Below, piece after piece: positions 16,759 through 25,151 of a DNA stretch of 64,000 nucleotides. The stretch lies in NCBI RefSeq assembly GCF_001297015.1, contig NZ_LIGE01000042.1, forward strand, positions 48,500 to 112,499, given 5' to 3'. Numbering within the stretch: the first letter of the stretch is position 1; every line of letters begins with the position of its first letter. Source of the DNA: Pseudomonas sp. RIT-PI-r (GTDB lineage Bacteria; Pseudomonadota; Gammaproteobacteria; Pseudomonadales; Pseudomonadaceae). The translations under genes and the position numbers were made by a program. A model generated the notes under the pieces. It saw nothing but the letters and a program-made list of their open reading frames with translations. It had not been told where the DNA came from and did not search any database.

Positions 16759-16776
16759 CTGGCATGAAGTGTGCGT
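16759..16776 (+). promoter_or_regulatory. Sigma-54 promoter (-24/-12) for the receiver/T2SS/csg operon
   Basis: CTGGCATGAAGTGTGCGT has GG at 16761-16762 and GC at 16773-16774 with ten bases between; it departs from TGGCACG-N4-TTGC only in T for C at the -24 element and GTGC for TTGC. Predicted leader is ~54 bases to the TTG start at 16840. Confidence 0.65.
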
Positions 16777-16839
16777 TACCGATGGTAAGGCGCACTCTCA
16801 GGGCGGGGTCATCGGACCTGCTGTTTCAAGGAGTCGACC

Positions 16840-17370
16840 TTGGTTAACAAAGTACTGGTTGTCGAAGACGAACAGCTGCTTGCACAGAACCTACAGGATT
16901 ATCTGTCGGCGCAGGGGCTGGACGTCCGGATTGCGCATGACGGAGCGACGGCGATCGGCCTGGCCGAAACCTTTGCCCCCGACGTGCTGGTGTTCGATTA
17001 CCGCTTGCCCGATATGGAAGGCTTTGAGGTGCTCGACGCGGTCCGCCAGAACAGGACGTGCCATTTTGTGCTGATAACGGGTCACCCGACCGCTGAAGTC
17101 TGTGAGCGGGCGCGGCAACTGGGGGTCAGCCACATCCTGTTCAAACCGTTTCCTTTGGCGGAACTGGCCCGAGCTGTCTGCGACCTTCTGGGCTTCAAGC
17201 GCGAAGCGAAACCCGGTGCAAACCCTTCCGAGGGTTTCGTCGAACGACGCCAGAGCAGGACCGAGAGCTTCCCGTTGCAGTTGTACGATGGCAGTTGGGT
17301 GTTGGCGGATCGGCGACGGCAGTCGCGACCCATGGCGCCGGACGACGATCAAATGCTCACCGGGGAGTAA
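16840..17370 (+). CDS. Receiver-domain response regulator without DNA-binding domain (TTG start)
   Basis: A 176-residue protein. The likely start is TTG (MVNKVLVVEDEQ) because AAGGAG lies 6-7 bases before it. Residues 1-120 form a complete receiver: acidic pocket E9/D10, phosphoacceptor D53 (LVFDYRLPDMEG), T80 and K102 (FKPFP). The 55-residue tail has no helix-turn-helix; it carries two similar basic stretches, ERRQSR and DRRRQSR. It is first in the operon ahead of gspE, so it may control the secretion machine by protein contact. No partner histidine kinase is in the locus. Confidence 0.85.
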   Translation: MVNKVLVVEDEQLLAQNLQDYLSAQGLDVRIAHDGATAIGLAETFAPDVLVFDYRLPDMEGFEVLDAVRQNRTCHFVLITGHPTAEVCERARQLGVSHILFKPFPLAELARAVCDLLGFKREAKPGANPSEGFVERRQSRTESFPLQLYDGSWVLADRRRQSRPMAPDDDQMLTGE

Positions 17371-17451
17371 TGGCGCGAACAGACGTTCCGGCACTTGCCG
17401 CCGAGGTTTGCCGCGCCGACAGGGCTCTAAGCCCCGGTTGGAGAGCAAGCC

Positions 17452-19158
17452 ATGGAACGTCTGTCCGTTGTCGTCGAACCGCTGTTGGCCGAAAGCGCGC
17501 CAGAACGCTTTTCCAGTGAACAGCTTGCCCAGGCCCGGGCGCGGGCCGCCACTTCCGGCGAACGTGTTCTCGAAGCCCTCGGCGTCCTCTGTGAACTGGC
17601 GCCGATGCCGTTCATTCACACCCTCGGCGCGACCCTGCATTACCCGGTGCTCGACACCGACAGCCTGTTTGCCGCGACGCCGGTGTTCGACCGCGTCACC
17701 CTCGCACAATGCCTGAAACGTGAATTCATCCTGCTGCGCCACAACGACGAAGTCATCGGCGTGTTTGCCGACCCCTTCGACCCGGCGCGGCTGGCCTGGA
17801 TCGACGATTGCCTGCACGGCGCGCCGCTGCATCTGGTGCACGCCGATGATCTCAAGGCCTATCTGGCCCGCCACGAAGAAAGCTTCCACGCCGTCGAATC
17901 GCTCAACGCCCAGGGCGACACCCACAACGAAATCGACACCCTGCAAAGCCTGTCGCTGACCAGCATCAGCGAAGACGCCAGCAGCGTGGTGAAACTGGTC
18001 AACTCGACCCTCTACGACGCGCTGAAAATGCATGCCAGCGACATCCACCTCGGCACCACCGGCAACGGTCTGGTGATCAAATATCGCATCGACGGCGTGC
18101 TCAACAACATCAGCAAAGTCCAAGGTGCGGAGTTCTCCGAGCAGGTGATCTCGCGGGTCAAGGTCATGGCTGAACTGGACATCGGCGAAAAACGCGTGCC
18201 GCAGGACGGTCGCTTCAAGATCGGCATCAGTGGCCGGCAGATCGACTTCCGCGTGTCGATCATGCCGAGCATCTTCGGCGAAGACGCGGTGCTGCGGGTG
18301 CTCGACAAACAGGATCTGGCCGACAAGGTCTGCGGTGTGCAATTGCAGGCGCTGGGCTTTGAAGACGAAACCCTGCGCCAGTTGCGCCGCCTCGCCGCCG
18401 AGCCCTACGGCATGGTCCTGGTGACGGGCCCGACCGGCAGCGGCAAGACCACCACGCTGTACGCGATGATCACCGAGATCAACCACGGCGTGGACAAGAT
18501 CATCACCATCGAAGACCCAGTCGAATATCAGTTGCCGGGGGTGCTGCAAATCCCGGTCAACGAGAAAAAAGGCCTGACCTTCGCCCGCGGCTTGCGCTCG
18601 ATCCTGCGCCACGACCCGGACAAAATCATGGTCGGCGAAATCCGCGACCCGGACACCGCACAGATCGCCGTGCAATCGGCGCTCACCGGTCACCTGGTGT
18701 TCACCACCATCCACGCCAACAACGTTTTCGACGTGATCGGCCGCTTCACCCAAATGGAAATCGACCCCTACAGCCTGGTCTCGGCGCTCAACGCGATTCT
18801 CGCCCAGCGCTTGATTCGTTTGGTGTGCGCCAGTTGCAGCGCGCCGGTCAACCCGAGCGATGAAGAACTGCGCGCCTCGGGCCTCGATCCGCAGAAAGTC
18901 GATCACTACCACTTCGTCCACGGCAAAGGCTGCGGCCACTGCCGGGGCAGCGGTTATCGCGGGCGCACGGCGATTGCCGAGTTGCTGCACCTCGACGACG
19001 AACTGCGTCAGATGATCGTCGAGCGCCAACCGATCACCCAAATCAAAGCCCTGGCCTGCGCCCGTGGTTTGCGCCTGTTGCGCGAGTCGGCGCTGGAGCT
19101 GGTGGAACAAGGTCGCACCACGCTGGAGGAGATCAATCGTGTCACTTTTATCGCGTGA
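17452..19158 (+). CDS. gspE: Type II secretion ATPase GspE
   Basis: A 568-residue cytoplasmic ATPase that powers pseudopilus assembly. An N-terminal GspE-N domain (~1-150) is followed by the AAA-like core: Walker A GPTGSGKTT (K332), the Asp box (IEDPVEY), Walker B MVGEIRDPDTA and the His box TTIHANN. A zinc-binding region with CASC and CGHC completes the GspE/PilB architecture. Its 3' end overlaps the next gene by 20 bases. Its platform partner GspF is encoded at 2.4-3.6 kb on the other strand. Confidence 0.95.
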   Translation: MERLSVVVEPLLAESAPERFSSEQLAQARARAATSGERVLEALGVLCELAPMPFIHTLGATLHYPVLDTDSLFAATPVFDRVTLAQCLKREFILLRHNDEVIGVFADPFDPARLAWIDDCLHGAPLHLVHADDLKAYLARHEESFHAVESLNAQGDTHNEIDTLQSLSLTSISEDASSVVKLVNSTLYDALKMHASDIHLGTTGNGLVIKYRIDGVLNNISKVQGAEFSEQVISRVKVMAELDIGEKRVPQDGRFKIGISGRQIDFRVSIMPSIFGEDAVLRVLDKQDLADKVCGVQLQALGFEDETLRQLRRLAAEPYGMVLVTGPTGSGKTTTLYAMITEINHGVDKIITIEDPVEYQLPGVLQIPVNEKKGLTFARGLRSILRHDPDKIMVGEIRDPDTAQIAVQSALTGHLVFTTIHANNVFDVIGRFTQMEIDPYSLVSALNAILAQRLIRLVCASCSAPVNPSDEELRASGLDPQKVDHYHFVHGKGCGHCRGSGYRGRTAIAELLHLDDELRQMIVERQPITQIKALACARGLRLLRESALELVEQGRTTLEEINRVTFIA

Positions 19159-19942
19159 GCGTTTTGTCGCCGTGCTCGGCGCCAGCGGTGTTGGCCTCGG
19201 TCAGCGGCGTGGCAGCGAGACCCTGTGGCTGGGCAGCGTCGGTTACATCGACGAAGGCTTCCAGAGCTACGCGGTGGCGCTGGACACCCTCGACCGCCTG
19301 CTCGGTGAACACGCCCGCGCCGGGGCCGAATTGAGCGTGGTCATCTCCGGGCACTTCAGCCGCTTCTGCCTGGTGCCGTGGAGCGCGCAGATCAGCAGCC
19401 CTGAGGAACTGCGCGGCTTTGCCCAACTGTGTTTCGAAGACCTGTTTGGCGCGCCGACCCAGCCGTGGAGTCTGGTGCTGTCCGCCGAACCTGCCGGTTA
19501 CGACCGCATTGCCAGCGCCTTGCCGCAAGACTTGCTCGAACGCTTGCGCACACTGGTCAGCGCTCGCGGTTTGCGCCTGCGCTCGGTGCAACCGTACCTG
19601 ATGGCGGCGTTCAACCGCTTCGACAAAAGTCTGGATGCCGGCGACTTTCTGTTCGTCGTCGCCGAGCCGCAACGCAGCGTGTTGTTGCTGGTGAGGGAAA
19701 GGCGCTGGGCCGGTGTGCGCTCGGTCGGTGGCAGCGACAGCGATGCCGCGTTGAATGCCCTGATCGGTCGCGAACGCCAGCTGCAAGCCTCGACCAGCGA
19801 ACGCGCGTTCAACGTTTATCTGCATGCACCAGCGCGCCTCGATGCGCATCCGGACGTGGCGGGTGTGCAACTGCGCACCCTGGAAGACGCCTCGATGAAC
19901 GTGCGTGACGGCTTGTACGTCATGTCCCGGGCGGTGGCCTGA
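19139..19942 (+). CDS. PilM/GspL-like cytoplasmic assembly protein
   Basis: A 267-residue protein that starts at GTG 19139, inside the end of gspE and behind GGAGGAG. No membrane segment is visible. Sequence similarity to named proteins is weak, but position (directly after the ATPase and before PilN-, PilO- and PilP-like genes), size and the segments YAVALDTLDRLL and FLFVVAEPQRSVLLLVRER fit an actin-like PilM or the cytoplasmic half of GspL. It would link GspE to the inner-membrane proteins. Assignment rests mainly on gene order. Confidence 0.65.
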   Translation: MSLLSRERFVAVLGASGVGLGQRRGSETLWLGSVGYIDEGFQSYAVALDTLDRLLGEHARAGAELSVVISGHFSRFCLVPWSAQISSPEELRGFAQLCFEDLFGAPTQPWSLVLSAEPAGYDRIASALPQDLLERLRTLVSARGLRLRSVQPYLMAAFNRFDKSLDAGDFLFVVAEPQRSVLLLVRERRWAGVRSVGGSDSDAALNALIGRERQLQASTSERAFNVYLHAPARLDAHPDVAGVQLRTLEDASMNVRDGLYVMSRAVA

Positions 19943-19943
19943 C

Positions 19944-20489
19944 ATGCGCGCGCTCAATCTCGACTTTCAGCCACGGCCACGTTCCGGCCCATTGGGTTGG
20001 AGCCTGTTCGGCGCCGGCGTGCTGCTGGCGCTGCTGTGCTTCGGCGTGCAACAGCACCTCGACGCGCACACCGAACAGCAACAAGGCCACCTGCAAACCA
20101 CCCAGCGTCAGCTCAACGGTGACAGCGGCGCCAAGTCCACCCTGAGCCCGGCGGAAACCCGCGAGCAAGCGGCAAACCTCGCCGAAATGCGCAAGGTCTC
20201 GCAGCAACTGCGCCGCCCGTGGGAACGCCTGTTCGCCATGCTCGAAGCGATGCCGCGCGATGACGTCGCGCTGCTGACCCTGACCCCGGATGCGCGCAAA
20301 GGCCAGGTGCGCATCAGCGCCGAAGCGCGGGATCTGCAAGCGATGCTCGACTTCCACAAACGTCTGGAAGCCAGCGACGAACTGTCCGACGTGTCGCTGC
20401 TCAGCCACGAAATCGTCGTCAAATCGCCGGAACAACCGGTGCAATTCAACCTGTCGGCGACTTGGGAGATTGGCGATGCGAATCCCTAG
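19944..20489 (+). CDS. PilN/GspL-type inner-membrane assembly protein
   Basis: A 181-residue bitopic protein with one N-terminal membrane helix (LGWSLFGAGVLLALLCFGV, residues ~16-35), a coiled-coil stretch rich in Gln, and a ferredoxin-like C-terminal domain (DVALLTLTPDARKGQVRISAEARDLQAML cut at the usual PilN position). It begins one base after the previous stop and overlaps the next gene by 14 bases. The PilN annotation is based on this topology and order. Confidence 0.7.
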   Translation: MRALNLDFQPRPRSGPLGWSLFGAGVLLALLCFGVQQHLDAHTEQQQGHLQTTQRQLNGDSGAKSTLSPAETREQAANLAEMRKVSQQLRRPWERLFAMLEAMPRDDVALLTLTPDARKGQVRISAEARDLQAMLDFHKRLEASDELSDVSLLSHEIVVKSPEQPVQFNLSATWEIGDANP

Positions 20490-21024
20490 ACTGATCGTCC
20501 ACGAATACCTGCAAGGCCTCGGCGTTCCGGGCCTCGCCGGGCTGGCATTGCTGCTGGTCGCAACCGCTTGGGCACTCGGTGGTTTGTTGCCGGGCTGGCA
20601 ATCGTTGCAGCACCTCAGCCAACAGACTCAGGAAGCCACCGCATACCTGGCCAAGGTTGAAGACGGCAGCATCGCGCCGCCCGTAGTGCCACAACGTCAG
20701 CTCGACGATTTCCGCAACAAACTGCCGGCGCAGCCGCAAGCCACCGTCGCCATCGACCGCATCTACGCTCTCGCAGCCCAGGAGCACATCACTCTGGCAC
20801 GCGGCGAATATGCACTCGGCGTCGATCCGAAAACCCATCTGGCGCGTTATCAGATCCTGTTGCCAGTGCGCGGCAGCTACCCGCAACTGCGCCGATTTCT
20901 GCACGCCTTGCTCGGTCAGTTGCCAGCGGTGGTGGTGGAAGACCTCGAGTTGCAACGCAAGAAGATTGGCGACACCGACCTCAATGGCCGGATCCGTATG
21001 ACCCTTTACCTGTCGAGGTCGTGA
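20476..21024 (+). CDS. PilO/GspM-type inner-membrane assembly protein
   Basis: A 182-residue protein with one N-terminal membrane helix (GLAGLALLLVATAWALGG), a short coiled coil (LQHLSQQTQEATAYLAKVED) and a periplasmic domain including DRIYALAAQEHITLARGEY and VRGSYPQLRRFLHALL, which are typical of PilO/GspM (T2SSM_b). It overlaps the preceding PilN-like gene and ends in TGATG with the next start, implying translational coupling. Confidence 0.8.
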   Translation: MRIPRLIVHEYLQGLGVPGLAGLALLLVATAWALGGLLPGWQSLQHLSQQTQEATAYLAKVEDGSIAPPVVPQRQLDDFRNKLPAQPQATVAIDRIYALAAQEHITLARGEYALGVDPKTHLARYQILLPVRGSYPQLRRFLHALLGQLPAVVVEDLELQRKKIGDTDLNGRIRMTLYLSRS

Positions 21025-21536
21025 TGAATACCAAGCGCGTGACAGGGTGGTTGGCGTTCTTCGGCGTAGCGGCCGCGCTGGCGTGGTTGCCGGAGTATTT
21101 CTCGCCGAGCGAAGACGCTGGTTCGAATGAAGTCGCCGTCGCCACGCCGGGGAAAACCCGGGGCGCGCTGCCGGCCAGCACCGCCAAGGCCAAGGATGCG
21201 TCGATCAAGGACCTGAGCCCGGCCGGTGACCTGTTCGCGGCCAAATCCTGGAAGGCCGCGCCAATTCTGGCCACGGTCACCGAAATGGCCATCAATCCAG
21301 CAACAGTGGTGCAAGCCCCGAGCCTGCCACCGGTGCCGTTTCAGTTCGTCGGCAGGCTGCATGACCGCAGCGACCTGCAAGTGTTTTTGCAGAACGGCGA
21401 AAAGATCTACGTCGTGCGCAACGGGGATGTGATCGACGACACCTGGAAGATCACCGGCATTTCCGATGTGGAACTGAGTCTGGTCTACCTGCCCTTGCAT
21501 TTGTCGCAGACCCTGTCTGTGGGGAGTACGCAATGA
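21024..21536 (+). CDS. PilP/GspC-like periplasmic connector
   Basis: A 170-residue protein with an N-terminal membrane anchor (VTGWLAFFGVAAALAWLP), a disordered linker, and a small C-terminal HR-type domain (VPFQFVGRLHDRSDLQVFLQ ... VYVV-like strand, DVIDDTWKITGISD). GspC/PilP proteins connect the inner-membrane platform to the outer-membrane secretin, whose gene follows and overlaps by 4 bases. Confidence 0.78.
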   Translation: MNTKRVTGWLAFFGVAAALAWLPEYFSPSEDAGSNEVAVATPGKTRGALPASTAKAKDASIKDLSPAGDLFAAKSWKAAPILATVTEMAINPATVVQAPSLPPVPFQFVGRLHDRSDLQVFLQNGEKIYVVRNGDVIDDTWKITGISDVELSLVYLPLHLSQTLSVGSTQ

Positions 21537-23380
21537 ACCGTTGCCGTTTGCTGATGAGCCTGGGCCTGTGTGCCGGGCTGGCCGCGTGCAGTTCTGCACA
21601 AGTGGCCAACAAGGAAGCCGCCGACCTGATTGAACAGGGTCAGTACGAGGCGGGGCTGGCCCGAATCGAAGAAGGCCTGCGCGAAAACCCACGGGACACC
21701 GAGCTGCACTTGCTGCTCAACAGCGGTCGGGCCAAGGCGATCACGGCGTTGCTGACGACCGGTGATACCGACCGTTCGCGCCGCGACTTCGCTTCGGCGC
21801 GGGTGGCCTACAACCGCGCGCTGACCATCGAGCCGAACAACCGCCGCGCTCAGGATGCCTTGCGCCAACTCGACTACCTGCGCAGCATGGACGAAAAACT
21901 CGAATTGGCCCGTGGCGACCTGCGTCGTGGCGACATCTACGGCGCTGATCGCCAGGTCAAACAGATCCTCGAACTCGACCCCAACAACGAAGGCGCGCTG
22001 GAGCTGCAAGGCAATATCCGTCTGGTGCAGAGCCGCAACGTGATTGCCTATCCGCAACTGCGCACCAAGCTTGATCGGCCAGTGACCCTGGAGTTTCGCG
22101 ACGCCAACCTGAAGACCATTTTCGAAGTGCTGTCGCAGGTCGCCGGACTGAACTTCATCTTCGACAAAGACCTGCGCCCGGACATGAAAGCGACGATCTT
22201 CGTGCGTGACGTGCGCATCGAAGACGCCGTGACCCTGCTGCTGCAACAGAACCAGCTGCACCAGAAAGTGGTGAACGAAAACACTTTGCTGATCTACCCG
22301 GACTCACCGCAGAAAGTGAAGGATTACCAGGAACTGGTGATGCGCACGTTCTACCTGACCAGCATCGACGCCAACACCGCGCTGAACATGGTCAAGACCA
22401 TGCTCAAGACCCGCGACGTGTTCGTCGACGAACGCCTCAACACCCTGACCATGCGCGACACCGAAGACGCCGTGCGTATGGCCGAGAAACTCCTGCAATC
22501 GCAAGACCAGTCCAACCCGGAAGTGGTGCTTGAAGTTGAAGTGATGGAAGTCGCCACCCAGCGCATCCTCGACCTTGGCCTGCAATGGCCGAACACCTTC
22601 GGCGTGGTCAACAGCGACGGTTCGGCGGTGACCCTGCTTGATCAACTGAAAGGCATCAACTCCAGCCGGATTTCGATCTCGCCGTCGCCGCAAGCCAAGA
22701 TCAACGCTCAGGACAATGACATCAACACCTTGGCCAGCCCGGTGATTCGTGTGAGCAACCGCGAGCAGGCACGCATCCACATCGGTCAGCGCGTACCGAT
22801 CATCAGCGCCACTTCGGTGCCGTCGACGCAAGGCCCGGTGATCACTGAGAGCGTCACTTATCTGGACGTCGGTCTGAAGCTCGAAGTGCAACCAACCGTG
22901 CACCTGAACAACGAAGTGGCAATCAAGATTGCTCTCGAAGTGAGTAACGCCACGCCGCTGGAACCGACCCGTCAGGGCACGATTCCGGTGCAAGTCGACA
23001 CCCGCAACGCGCAAACCTCGCTGCGCCTGCACGACGGCGAAACGCAGATCCTCGCAGGCCTGATGCGCAACGACCACGGCGCCACCGGCAACAAGATTCC
23101 GGGCCTCGGCGATATTCCTGGCATTGGCCGGCTGTTCGGCAGCAACAAGGACACCGTCGGCAAATCGGAACTGGTGCTGTCGATCACGCCACGGATCGTG
23201 CGCAACCTGCCGTATCAGAGCCCGTCGGACATGGAGTTCTCCACCGGCACCGAAACCAGCATGCACATCCAGGCACCGGATCGTTCGCAGAGCTACGTGA
23301 TGCCGGCGCCCGCCGCGCAGCCGCGTGCAGTCGGTGAATCGGCCGTGGCCACCACCCGCGTCACCGTCGAGAAGCCTTGA
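21533..23380 (+). CDS. gspD: Secretin GspD-like lipoprotein with N-terminal TPR region
   Basis: A 615-residue outer-membrane secretin. It has a lipobox LAAC (C19), so it may self-target as a lipoprotein rather than need a pilotin. Residues ~30-160 form TPR-like repeats, then a secretin N-domain (VTLEFRDANLKTIFEVLSQV) and the beta-barrel secretin domain (GQRVPIISATSVPS, then VQVDTRNAQTSLRLHDGETQ and LSITPRIVRNLP). The TPR-plus-secretin layout resembles MshL or Tad-like secretins more than Xcp GspD. It overlaps neighbours on both sides' coding strings by a few bases. Confidence 0.92.
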   Translation: MNRCRLLMSLGLCAGLAACSSAQVANKEAADLIEQGQYEAGLARIEEGLRENPRDTELHLLLNSGRAKAITALLTTGDTDRSRRDFASARVAYNRALTIEPNNRRAQDALRQLDYLRSMDEKLELARGDLRRGDIYGADRQVKQILELDPNNEGALELQGNIRLVQSRNVIAYPQLRTKLDRPVTLEFRDANLKTIFEVLSQVAGLNFIFDKDLRPDMKATIFVRDVRIEDAVTLLLQQNQLHQKVVNENTLLIYPDSPQKVKDYQELVMRTFYLTSIDANTALNMVKTMLKTRDVFVDERLNTLTMRDTEDAVRMAEKLLQSQDQSNPEVVLEVEVMEVATQRILDLGLQWPNTFGVVNSDGSAVTLLDQLKGINSSRISISPSPQAKINAQDNDINTLASPVIRVSNREQARIHIGQRVPIISATSVPSTQGPVITESVTYLDVGLKLEVQPTVHLNNEVAIKIALEVSNATPLEPTRQGTIPVQVDTRNAQTSLRLHDGETQILAGLMRNDHGATGNKIPGLGDIPGIGRLFGSNKDTVGKSELVLSITPRIVRNLPYQSPSDMEFSTGTETSMHIQAPDRSQSYVMPAPAAQPRAVGESAVATTRVTVEKP

Positions 23381-23382
23381 TC

Positions 23383-23856
23383 ATGAACGCCTGCCAACGC
23401 GGTTTCAGCCTGATCGAAGTCGTGGTGACGCTGGCCCTGATCGGTCTGTTGGCGAGCATGGCCGCGCCGCTGACCGAGACCCTGGTGCGGCGTGGCAAGG
23501 AGCAGGAATTGCGCAACGCGCTGTACCAGATTCGCGATGGCATCGACGCCTACAAACGTGCGTTCGATGCCGGTTACATCGAGAAGTCGCTGAACAGCAG
23601 CGGCTACCCGCCGAACCTGCAAGTGCTGGTCGAAGGCGTGCGCGATGTGCGCAGTGCGAAGGGCGCCAAGTTCTACTTTTTACGCCGCATCCCGCGCGAT
23701 CCGCTGGTGCCGGCCAAACGTGATGACGAAGGGGGTTGGGGCGTGCGCGCCTACAACAGTTCGGCTCAGAACCCGCGCGATGGCGAGGACGTTTTCGACG
23801 TCTATTCCCACGCCCGGGGCAAGGGCCTCAACGGCATCGCCTACCGCGAGTGGTGA
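23383..23856 (+). CDS. Pseudopilin (type II secretion)
   Basis: A 157-residue pseudopilin; the ATG at 23383 directly follows the gspD stop. The class 3 signal is CQRG^FSLIE with Glu at mature position 5 and a hydrophobic helix to ~residue 30. The globular part (DGIDAYKRAFDAGYIEKSL, FYFLRRIPRDPL) is GspG-like, but the C-terminal calcium loop is different from the gspG product at 3.6 kb. Likely a minor or alternative pseudopilin. Confidence 0.9.
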   Translation: MNACQRGFSLIEVVVTLALIGLLASMAAPLTETLVRRGKEQELRNALYQIRDGIDAYKRAFDAGYIEKSLNSSGYPPNLQVLVEGVRDVRSAKGAKFYFLRRIPRDPLVPAKRDDEGGWGVRAYNSSAQNPRDGEDVFDVYSHARGKGLNGIAYREW

Positions 23857-23861
23857 ACCTC

Positions 23862-24236
23862 ATGCGCCGGGAAAAAGGTTTTACCTTGCTGGAGCTGATG
23901 GTGGTGATGGCGATCATCGCCACGCTGATGACCATCGCACTGCCGCGCTACTTCAACAGCCTTGATGCGTCGAAGGAAACCACCTTGCGCCAGAGCCTGT
24001 CGGCGATGCGCGAGGCGCTGGATCACTTCTACGGCGACACCGGCCGTTATCCGGATTCCATCGAACAACTGATCGAACAACGTTACCTGCGCAACGCGCC
24101 ACTCGATCCGATCACCGAGCGCAAAGACCAGTGGGTGCTGATCGCGCCACCGGACGGTGTGGCGGGCGGCGTGGCCGACATCAAAAGCGGTGCTACCGGG
24201 AGGGCGCGTGATGGCAGCCAGTATTCCGAGTGGTAA
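23862..24236 (+). CDS. Pseudopilin (type II secretion), small
   Basis: A 124-residue pseudopilin with the processing site EKG^FTLLE and Glu at mature position 5, a hydrophobic helix (LMVVMAIIATLMTIALP) and a compact GspG-like globular domain (FYGDTGRYPDSIEQLIEQRY). It starts 5 bases after the previous stop and overlaps the next gene by 26 bases. One of three pseudopilins in this operon besides gspG upstream. Confidence 0.9.
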   Translation: MRREKGFTLLELMVVMAIIATLMTIALPRYFNSLDASKETTLRQSLSAMREALDHFYGDTGRYPDSIEQLIEQRYLRNAPLDPITERKDQWVLIAPPDGVAGGVADIKSGATGRARDGSQYSEW

Positions 24237-24762
24237 CCGCGCGCAGCAGGGTGGTTTCACCTATCTGGGCGTGCTGTTCCTGATTGCGGTGATGGGCATG
24301 GGCCTGGCCAGTGCCGGCGAGTTGTGGTCGACCGCTTCGCGCCGCGACCGTGAGCGCCAATTGCTCTGGGTCGGCACCCAATACGCCCAGGCGCTGCGCA
24401 GCTACTACCGCAGTTCGCCGGGGCTGGCTCAGTACCCGAAAGAGTTGGCAGACCTGCTTGAAGATCAGCGCTTTCCAGAGGCGAAACATCATCTGCGGCA
24501 GCTCTATCCAGACCCGATCGGTCAGGGCGAGTGGGCACTGCAACGCGGTTTCGATGGCCGCATCACCGGCCTCAACAGTCCCTCGACCGAGCTGCCGTTG
24601 AAGCAGGCGGACTTCCCGACGCAGTGGTCGGATTTCGACGGCATGCAGCGTTATTCGGACTGGCAGTTCGTGGCAGAAAAAGCCTTTCTCGACGGCACTG
24701 GCACTAGTAGCGGGGGCCCGGCCAAAGGCCAGTCGAATTTGCCCCAGGCGTTGCAGCCATGA
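24211..24762 (+). CDS. Pseudopilin-like protein lacking Glu5
   Basis: A 183-residue protein. GGGAGG sits 7 bases before the ATG at 24211. The prepilin-like signal QGG^FTYLGV has Gly where pilins have Glu at mature position 5; lack of Glu5 is a known trait of the tip pseudopilin GspK, although this protein is much shorter. The hydrophobic helix (LFLIAVMGMGLAS) and the following WSTASRRDRERQLLWVG resemble pilin-like proteins of T2SS/MSHA clusters. A tip role is plausible. The stop overlaps the csgE start (ATGA). Confidence 0.78.
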   Translation: MAASIPSGNRAQQGGFTYLGVLFLIAVMGMGLASAGELWSTASRRDRERQLLWVGTQYAQALRSYYRSSPGLAQYPKELADLLEDQRFPEAKHHLRQLYPDPIGQGEWALQRGFDGRITGLNSPSTELPLKQADFPTQWSDFDGMQRYSDWQFVAEKAFLDGTGTSSGGPAKGQSNLPQALQP

Positions 24763-25151
24763 CTCGCCACTGGTGGTGCGCGCTGATTCTCACCGTGGCG
24801 GCGTGCTGCGCCCATGGCGGTGAAGAAGACGAAATGATGGGCTTCATCGTCGATGACACGATCTCGCACATTGGTCACGACTTTTACTACTCGTTCAGTG
24901 AACGCCTGCGCGACACCAGCCCGATGGATTTCAACCTGGTGGTGCGCGAGCGGCCCGACGCGCGTTGGGGCAGCCTGGTGACCGTGGAATATCAGCAACG
25001 CCTGGTTTATCGGCGCTTCCTGCCGCCGAATACCGTGGAACTGAAGGACGAGGCCTACGCGGCCGCCGACTGGGTTCGACGCCAGGTTGTCCAGCGCAAG
25101 CTGGAGGCTCTGTTGCAGGACACCACCGACCTTGAGAAGGACGAACTATGA
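24759..25151 (+). CDS. csgE: Curli-type secretion accessory protein CsgE
   Basis: A 130-residue periplasmic protein with a signal peptide ending ~residue 20 (CCAHG). The mature part closely follows E. coli CsgE: DDTISHIGHDFYYSFSERL, then RERPDARWGSLVTVEY and a C-terminal LLQDTTDLEKDEL. CsgE caps the periplasmic mouth of the CsgG pore and delivers curlin subunits. The gene is coupled by overlap to the pseudopilin gene before it and to csgF after it, so curli-type and type II export genes share one transcript. Confidence 0.93.
   Translation: MTRHWWCALILTVAACCAHGGEEDEMMGFIVDDTISHIGHDFYYSFSERLRDTSPMDFNLVVRERPDARWGSLVTVEYQQRLVYRRFLPPNTVELKDEAYAAADWVRRQVVQRKLEALLQDTTDLEKDEL

Noticed and set aside
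16891..19110. 739-residue minus-strand frame opposite the receiver and gspE
   Set aside because: It spans two confident plus-strand genes and has the typical composition of an antisense frame.
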